Shown here: in pieces, positions 57,491-64,000 of the stretch | How positions within the stretch are numbered: position 1 is the stretch's first letter | Layout of the letters: each line of letters opens with the position of its first letter | Source of the DNA: Calophaca sinica | Lineage: Eukaryota > Streptophyta > Magnoliopsida > Fabales > Fabaceae | Direction: 5' to 3' | NCBI GenBank assembly: GCA_037113605.1 | Contig: CM073730.1 | Coordinates: 90,733,082 to 90,797,081, forward strand | Length of the DNA: 64,000 bases | The notes under the pieces: generated by a model | What the model was told of the DNA's origin: nothing | Database searches by the model: none | The model's input: only the letters and a program-made list of their open reading frames with translations | Translations under genes and position numbers: made by a program

Positions 57491-57864
57491 TATATTTTTA
57501 GTTTTAATTTTTTACACCGGTTCATGCAGTTCAACTACTGACCTACTGATCCGACCAGTGACCCAGTGACCTAGTACTCTCATCGATTCGGTCACCAGTC
57601 CGAGTTTTATAACATTGCTTCTCCCCTCTCGAGAGGAGTTTTTGCCTTATGCAAGGTTCAAACTCGGGACCTGAGAGTACCACAGGAATTCCCTTGCCAT
57701 TACCACTAGACCAATTGGTCAAGTGGTAATGGCAAGGGAATTTTTGTGGTACTTAAGCCCTCAGGTCACGGGTCCGAACCTTGCATAAGGAAAAAATTTC
57801 TCTCGAGGGGGGAAAAGATCGTGATGTGCAGTGCGGGGGACAAAGGAACCTCCAGTTGTTATAA

Positions 57865-58945
57865 GGTTCACTTGCCTTTGAGCAGAACATAAGCCCTAGT
57901 GGCCAATCTATTTTGTATAGATTATTATTATTTGTATCATGACTTTAATCATATATTTAATATATGTAAAGACATCATTTGTTATGTTATTAGTGTATAA
58001 CATAATAAAGTCCTTAGAATAGACAGTTTGTTCATTGGAACATCAAATATGATTTGTCGTGAGACGCCATTGAACTATAAAACATTGTTCTTAAAGTATC
58101 CATAGTCAAAATATTAGAAGTAGCCTGATGACCACATCTCATGGGTCATAGATATGCGATATCAAGTCGGCACACATATATAAATATTAGAAGTAATATT
58201 TATACTGGATTGACCCACTATAAGGACGCTTCTTAGTAGTTATGTAAGCGTCATAGGCGCTCCTCATAGAGACCATAGTGAAGTAGTTATTTGACTTGAA
58301 GTCATTACAATTCCTACATGAGGAGTTGTAGGATTTAATGCGTTCAAACCATCCACAACAAGATGATCATAAAGGTAGTACTTAGGTTTGCAATTAATCA
58401 TGTTGAGGGGTGTGAGTGACGTAGACAAGATTCGTCCCTTCTATATAAAAGGAGTAGTATCTTGGGCCTTTTTTTTCTTCGTCTTCTTAAAGGGGGTGGG
58501 GGGAAGATAATATATTATTATTTCAATGGCACTAATGGCCATGTTATAACTATCCCTGAGGGGATTTGAACCACGTCCCTTGGGGTTACAAGGGGATTTG
58601 AACCATGTCCCTTAGGCCTTTCAATAGAGTAGAATGTGAAAATATGTGTGGCCATGCCGAGATGGGTCAATATGGGATATTAGGCTCATTTTGTGATTAC
58701 ACGTCTACTTGGAGATCGAGAAATATATTATTGGACATAACGAAGATGGCACATTTATGCCTCGTGTTCAATTATGACATATGGACCAAGGGACAAAGAC
58801 TTATAGTAATTTTGGTCGCGGTAAGGTAAAGTCGGATCACCGATCTCTTTGTAAAATGGGTAGCAATGATTATTTATTACTAGATGTCAATCTTTGCCTA
58901 TAATATTTAATATTAATTTGATATTTAATATTATTTTAATATTTA
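57865..58945. other. Non-coding dispersed-repeat-like DNA
   Basis: No frame or terminal repeats were found. A segment with GGGGATTTGAACCACGTCCC is duplicated at 58560 and 58591. The text style (for example GACCACATCTCATGGGTCAT) suggests a retroelement leader or LTR, but I cannot assign it. Confidence 0.3.
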
Positions 58946-59225
58946 CTACCTTTGGTCCCTAATATAAGAAAAAATTTGGTGTATTTTTTTGTCTTAATTA
59001 TAAGAAAAAGTAATAATTTCAAGATGCATTAATTGCTAGAATTCCTTTAATAACCCTATTTAGCGTGAGATTTATCTTTACTAGAAACTCATCTTTTTTC
59101 AATACATTCTATTTAATGTCAAGGGTATATTTGGGATAACATTTCAATTTTATAGCATTAAATAAATTTCCTTAGTTTGGGTGATTTTTGTTTTTTTTTC
59201 CTCTTATATTAGGGACCAGAGGTAG
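58946..59225. mobile_element. Stowaway MITE (Tc1/mariner type), 280 bp
   Basis: The termini CTACCTTTGGTCCCTAATAT and its inverted partner ATATTAGGGACCAGAGGTAG (one mismatch) are flanked by TA on both sides (58944-58945 and 59226-59227). The interior is AT-rich and non-coding. Stowaway elements move with mariner transposases. Confidence 0.9.
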
Positions 59226-59227
59226 TA

Positions 59228-59461
59228 ATATCATTGTCATTTTGATGCACGCATAGAGCAAATAAATGGAGAAGAATAATTAAGTTAAATGTGATTTAAT
59301 TAATTATTCAGTTTGGATCTATAGTGTACAAGGCCATCATGGTTAGGGTGGATAAAGGAAAAGGAGCACTGACAACCTATAAGCTTAGTGCCTCCCTCAC
59401 TTCCTTAGATACACATCTGCATCCTTTGGTAGTCACTAGCACGGTTCCTCTTGGACGGTGA
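59228..59461. other. Spacer
   Basis: About 230 bases with no recognised feature before the LTR. Confidence 0.3.
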
Positions 59462-60978
59462 TGGTGGGCAAAATCCGCAAGTGTACGGTTTTGTCGTCAA
59501 GTAATAAAAAGATATCGAACCACAGGGACTGGCCACGCTAAATAATTTAATTCGGCGTTACTTAATTCAAATTAAATAGCGAGAAAATATTTGATTAAAA
59601 GATGTTGTTGGAAAGTAATGACAGAAAATAAATAAAAGATGATAAAAACAGATTTTTGTTGTTTTTATAAATAAAAGCTTCCTAGGACTTGGGATACCAC
59701 AATGATGTTCTGAGAATTCAAATTAATAAATCTAACATTAATATTGAAATCATTTGAAGGCAAGTTAACCGAAAATACTAAACGTCCACTGTCGTGGTAC
59801 AAAAGCGTGTTAAATAGAATTCAATCCCTACTTTCGTGGTAATCTCATTCAACAAAACCCATTGAGCTCTTTGAAAACCCGTTTTATCCTCAAAGGATTA
59901 AAAACTACTTTCGTGATTTTAATCCTAAGTTCAGTTATTATAAATCCAATAACCAAGTTCTCCTTTCAGTTCATCCCTAGTTATCTAACAAATGTAAATA
60001 GGTGATCAGCAAATTAACAAGCAATAATAACGATAATAACTAAATCAATTCATTCAAATTAACGATAGAGAGTATTAATTATTCATCTCAGAAACATTAA
60101 AGGGCAGAGCCCAAAATCCTAGAAATAAATAAACTACTCAGACATTAATTTAAATGACATATTAGAAAACAAGTAAAACAAATATGAAGGGAGAAACAAA
60201 GACGGAGGAAATGTCACCCCGAAGGTACATTTTAAAACATTTGCAGCGCATTCCCTTTTATAGACGCTGGACACGGCATGCAGCACGACCTTCAGTGTGG
60301 CCGTGCATATCAAAAATTGACCAGATTCATCATTCCGCATAACCTAAACACGGCCTTGCTTCCGGCCGTGCTTCCCTTTACAGCCTGTATATAGTTGTAG
60401 AACGTGTTTTCTGCTTTTCACCATTATGCACGACCCGCAACATGGTCGTGCTTCAGGCCCTGCATAAGCTTCTGGAACCCAAAATTGCATTTTTCTTTAG
60501 TGAAACTCCTTAAATTTCATTCTTTTCTACCAAATTGCTTATTTTTGCTATTCCTGCACAAATTAGAGAAGAAGATAGTGTATTATATGTGATAATAATT
60601 AATAAGGCTAAATAACAAAGTTGGTCCTCAATGTTTATTTTAGGTTTCAATTTGGTCCTCTATGTTTTATTTGTTTCGTTTTGGTCCCTTATATTTTAAA
60701 AGTTACAACAGGTTGGTCCTTTCCGTCACTAAAAGCCAATTGTCCGTAGCTAAAAGCTAAATTCTAGCTACGGACAATTGACTTTTAGTGACGGAAAAGA
60801 CCAAATTGAAAACTAAAATAAAACGTAGAGGACCAAAATGAAACAAATAAAACGTAGAGGACCAAATTGAAACCTAAAATAAACTTAGAGGACCAATTTT
60901 GTAATTTAGCCTAATTAATAATTAATCCAAATTTCACTCAAACATCTTTATAAAATGATGCAATAATGGTACCTATCA
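59462..60978 (-). mobile_element. 3' LTR of the second non-autonomous element
   Basis: On the minus strand the LTR starts TGATAGGTACC at 60978, following a purine tract AAGTGTGGGGTTTT, and ends opposite TGGTGGGCAAAATCCGCAAG at 59462. It matches 63098-64000 with small differences. It has a cluster of CACGGCCGTGC-type palindromes (60265-60460) and carries a fold-back MITE (60605-60912). Confidence 0.78.
60605..60912. mobile_element. Fold-back MITE, 308 bp
   Basis: Nearly the whole element is an inverted repeat of more than 100 bases: the left arm starts AGGCTAAATAACAAAGTTGG, the right arm ends with its partner CCAATTTTGTAATTTAGCCT. AATTAATA is duplicated at 60597-60604 and 60913-60920. The arms carry TTGGTCCTC words. 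No frame is present. The 8-base duplication would suit a hAT origin; a Mutator-type 9-base duplication was not found. Confidence 0.8.
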
Positions 60979-62123
60979 AAAACCCCACACTTGAATTTTG
61001 CTTGCCCTCAAGCAAATAAAGACTCCACTAACACAAAAACAAACGAGTTGACATAAATACCAATGGACCAAAAATTATGTATGCCCCACTTACACTACTG
61101 CCGCAAATATTCAATTCAATTATGCCTAAGATCAAAACAATCAACTTGCAAGATGCACTCAAAATATCACTCAAGTGTCTAGGTTTGTGTTTTCTCTCAA
61201 GTTTTCACTTATCAAGCACATATTCCATGAGTTTGATTTTGATCTCAATCATATAATCACATAGTCACATGCATGCAAGAGTCAAAAGGACTTGTCAAGG
61301 TTGTAATGGGGCCAAGGTGAAGGGTAGGTAAAAAAGGATAAATAAGGCTAAGTACCCTTAGGAAATAAGAATGCATTTGTGAAATAAAATTCACCTTCTT
61401 TCATATTTTAGAACCTTTGAGAAAGAAAAAGGAATGAGAATTTTTTTTTTCTGAAACTTCATTCCCAAACATGCTGCCAAAACATTCCCCCCACACTTGA
61501 ACTTTGCTTCCCCATAGCAAACAATTATGATTCAATGCTCACTTAATCCTTTCGAGTAGGTAATGAGATTTTTTTTGTGGCATTTAAAGTTGGTAAACAA
61601 AGAATAGGCTTAAGGCTCAAGAGGGGTAACAATGGAAAATTTAGCATTAGGAAAGCTTTCTGGCCAAAACTTGTTATTCCAAGAAAATGCCTTAATCATA
61701 CTCATGCAACCATGGAAAATTGATGAGATTCAAGCAAACCTAAGAGCATGCAACTCAATAGTGATTCTTATAAGAATAAATCATGTTGAAGGCTCAAAAC
61801 AACTCACTAAGGCACATGCTAGAGACCTATTCCAATATTAATTGTGCCAAGAATTCCAACACCCAAACTTATCTTGAATCATGCATATAAGTTATGAAAC
61901 TTCTAACTCTAAGTGCAATCTTACATAGCTTCAAGTTCATCAAAAAGGAATAAACATGCAAGATGGTTTTAGTAGCATGGTATTTTTCAATTTAGACTTA
62001 ACACAATTAATCCATAATATCAACATCAACTCAATGACACAAAAATAAAATCACACAAGCACTGGTTGTAACTAGTTTATTCAAAGCAGGAAATAAATAA
62101 ATAGAAAGGTTTAGAAACCACCA

Positions 62124-62262
62124 GGATCCCATAGCTTGTGGTAGAAAGACCAAGGCGTGCTCCCAACATGAGACCTTCCTCCTGGATCCCATAGCTTGTG
62201 GAAGAAGGGTCAAGTGATGATGTACATATAAGAGCTTTATCCCAGATCCCATGGCTTGAGGC
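62124..62262. repeat. Three-copy tandem repeat of exactly 60 bp
   Basis: GGATCCCATAGCTTGTGG starts at 62124 and 62184, and a diverged copy (AGATCCCATGGCTTGAGG) at 62244. The repeat crosses the stop codon of the ORF at 62237-62914. Confidence 0.8.
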
Positions 62263-62914
62263 ATGGCGATGGTAGGAGAAAAGGCTTGAGAAATATGGTG
62301 GCCTCTTCTACCAGCAAATGATAAGCTCCTCTTTTGATCTTTTCAAGCATAAATTCTCTATGAAGCATAAGAGGCTTACCTTTTGGAGCTAACTTTGATG
62401 CATCCATATACACATCCAAACCATCATAGTTAACCAAATCAACAATATCATGTCCACTGCTAAGCATCAGAGGAAATCCTTCATCTACTCCACCTTCAAT
62501 AAAATCTATACCCATGAACACATTTTCTTCAAAAAGTGTTCCATGAGTCTCTTCTACAAGAAGTTTGGAACATTCCATAGCTTGCACTTCTAATTTCTGC
62601 ATTATTTCACTTATTTGCAAAGCTATTTTTGTAGAATGCTTCCCGACTTGCATTTGTAGTCGATGAAGTTGGGCACTCATTTCTGAATTTTGACGCTCTA
62701 TGCTTTGGATCATGAGTCGTGCTTCTATCTCCCAAAGAGATTCCAACACATCAAGATTCTGCTTTATGTCAAGTGGTTGTGATAGTAGCAAAGATGACAG
62801 ATAAGATTCTCATTCCTCCTTGGAATATATCTTTGCTTGCTCATTCACGATGCAATCAAACACGATATAGTTGATTTGGTCCTGATGACTAGGATTTTCA
62901 TCATAATAGTTCAT
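62237..62914 (-). pseudogene. ORF of a non-autonomous LTR element, one in-frame stop
   Basis: The frame starts MNYYDENPSHQDQINYIVFD at 62914, about 160 bases downstream of the primer site, where gag would start. One TGA (about 62809) interrupts it after YSKEE; the remaining 184 codons are open to 62237. They have a probable coiled coil (EARLMIQSIERQNSEMSAQL) and an acidic part. There is no zinc knuckle. I do not recognise the family; it may be a gag-like protein special to this element. Confidence 0.5.
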
Positions 62915-63073
62915 ATGATGCACCACCTAGCAAGAACAAAACTCAAAAGAAAACAAATCAAAGTAACAAAATAAACAGAAAATAAAGAAAATAAAAATTT
63001 ATCTAAAATATGAATAGAGCTACTCAATAAAAATCAAATAACAATAAATTAAATTAAATAACGTAAGACGCAG

Positions 63074-63091
63074 TCCTCGGCAACGGCGCCA
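63074..63091 (-). promoter_or_regulatory. Primer binding site, Athila/Calypso type
   Basis: On the minus strand TGGCGCCGTTGCCGAGGA follows the LTR end by a few bases (AAGTTTT). It is the same site as at 7107-7122 and is typical of Athila-type elements (probably an aspartate tRNA primer). Confidence 0.78.
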
Positions 63092-63097
63092 AAAACT

Positions 63098-64000
63098 TGG
63101 TGGGCAAAATCCGCAAGTGTACGGTTTTGTCGTAAGTAATAAAAAGATATCGAACCACAGGCACTGGCTACGCTAAATAATTTAATTTGGCGTTACTTAA
63201 TTCAAATTAAACAGCGAAAAAATATTTGATTAAAAGATGTTGTTGGAAAGTTATGACAGAAAATAAATAAAAAATGATAAAAACAGATTTTTGTTGTTTT
63301 TGTTGTTTTTATAAATAAAAGCTTCCTAGGACCTGGGATACCACAATGATGTTCTGAGAATTCAAATTAATAAATCTAACATTAATATTGAAATCATTTG
63401 AAGGCAAGTTAACTGGAAATACTAAACGTCCATTGTCGTGGCACGAAAGCATGCTAAGTTGAATTCAATCCCTACTTTCGTGGTAATCTCATTCAACAAA
63501 ATCCATTGAGCTCTTTGAAAACTTGTTTTATACTCGAAGGATTAAAAACTACTACTTTCGTGATTTTAATCCTAAGTTCAGTTATTATAAATCCAATAAC
63601 CAAGTTCGCTTTCAGTTCATCCCTAGTTATCTAAGAAATGTAAATAGGTGATCAGCAAATTAACAAGCAATAATAACAATAATAACCAAATCAATTCATT
63701 CAAATTAACGATAGAGAGTATCAATTATTCATCTAAAAAACATTAAAGGGTAGAGCCCAAAATCCTAGAAATAAATAAACTACTCAGACATTAATTTAAA
63801 TGACATAATAGAAAACAAGTAAAACAAATATGGAGGGAGAAAGAAAGACGGAGGAAAGTTCACTCCAAAGATACATTTTAAAACATTTGCAGCGCATTCC
63901 CTTTTGCATATCAAAAATTGTCCAGATTCATCATTCTGCGTCTGCTACGCGTTGTTAAGCACAACCATGCTTCCGGTCGTACTTCCCTTTACAGCCTGTA
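63098..64000 (-). mobile_element. 5' LTR of the second non-autonomous element, cut by the window edge
   Basis: This matches 59462-60400 on the same strand, with a deletion of about 60 bases opposite 60255-60315 (near 63905) and other small indels. The outer end and target duplication lie beyond 64000. Confidence 0.78.

Larger units (their letters stand above)
57173..57617. mobile_element. hAT-like MITE, 445 bp
   Basis: The ends CATTGTTATAAAACTCGGAC and GTCCGAGTTTTATAACATTG are inverted repeats with one mismatch. CTTCTCC is duplicated at 57165-57171 and 57618-57624 (7 bases, 8 with one mismatch). Many CCGG-rich words such as CGGACCGGACCGGCCGG follow the left end. No frame is present. It interrupts the minus SINE copy cleanly. 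Confidence 0.82.
57130..57864. mobile_element. Head-to-head SINE palindrome 2, split by a MITE
   Basis: A minus copy (57130-57172, continued at 57618 to about 57714) and a plus copy (about 57715-57864) of the same SINE again join at CCAATTGG (57711-57718). The two palindromes stand side by side, which suggests duplication of an already inverted unit. Confidence 0.75.
60979..63097 (-). mobile_element. Internal region of the second non-autonomous element
   Basis: About 2.1 kb lies between the LTRs with one open frame near the primer site and no pol domain. The rest is AT-rich non-coding sequence. Confidence 0.7.

Overview
This is repeat-dense nuclear DNA from a flowering plant, most likely a eudicot. 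It holds Ty1/copia and Ty3/gypsy retrotransposons with plant-type primer sites, a CACTA element, a LINE, tRNA-derived SINEs, a Stowaway MITE and a TRIM. A legume would fit the style of the LTRs, but the sequence alone does not prove it. There is no sign of bacterial, organellar or viral organisation. All boundaries were read by eye, and family names are assigned from motifs rather than from searches.

Layout. Positions 1-16307 are a nest. An Ogre-like gypsy 3' region (829-1036, continuing at 13454-13956 and ending in an LTR to 16307) was split by an odd insertion flanked by CCTTG, which carries the same LTR outer end at both of its termini. That insertion was split by a gag-only LTR element on the minus strand (2292-13372). 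One LTR of that element was in turn split by a 5.0-kb solo LTR flanked by GGGTG (8019-13019). A small TRIM (14313-14725, target duplication CATGC) sits inside the Ogre-like LTR. Positions 16308-22866 are a minus-strand LINE split by a nearly complete but decayed copia element (17331-22289, target duplication ATGTC). Positions 22867-29168 are LTR and gag relics. Positions 29169-33994 are a minus-strand CACTA transposon with a TNP2 remnant and a second, Ulp1-like gene. A Tekay/Del-type chromovirus with 4.1-kb LTRs follows (33995-43565), its 3' LTR cut short, and then a copia gag and LTR fragment (to 44187).

From 44190 to 52600 the DNA is very AT-rich. It contains a duplicated block and a 13-copy tandem array of about 170-bp units with a higher-order period. 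Positions 52603-54097 hold a SINE with clean target duplications and the only convincing intact host gene, a type I (M-gamma, AGL80-like) MADS-box gene at 53202-53672. From 54098 to the end lie LTR relics, palindromic head-to-head SINEs invaded by a MITE, a Stowaway MITE, and a second non-autonomous minus-strand LTR element (59462 to beyond 64000) with its own 226-codon ORF and a fold-back MITE in one LTR.

The retroelement genes nearly all carry stops or frameshifts, so the window looks like long-silenced heterochromatic or intergenic DNA around one small gene. The features most worth a second look are the element with two identical LTR outer ends, the higher-order array, the recurring short palindrome clusters inside unrelated LTRs, and the fold-back SINE pairs.
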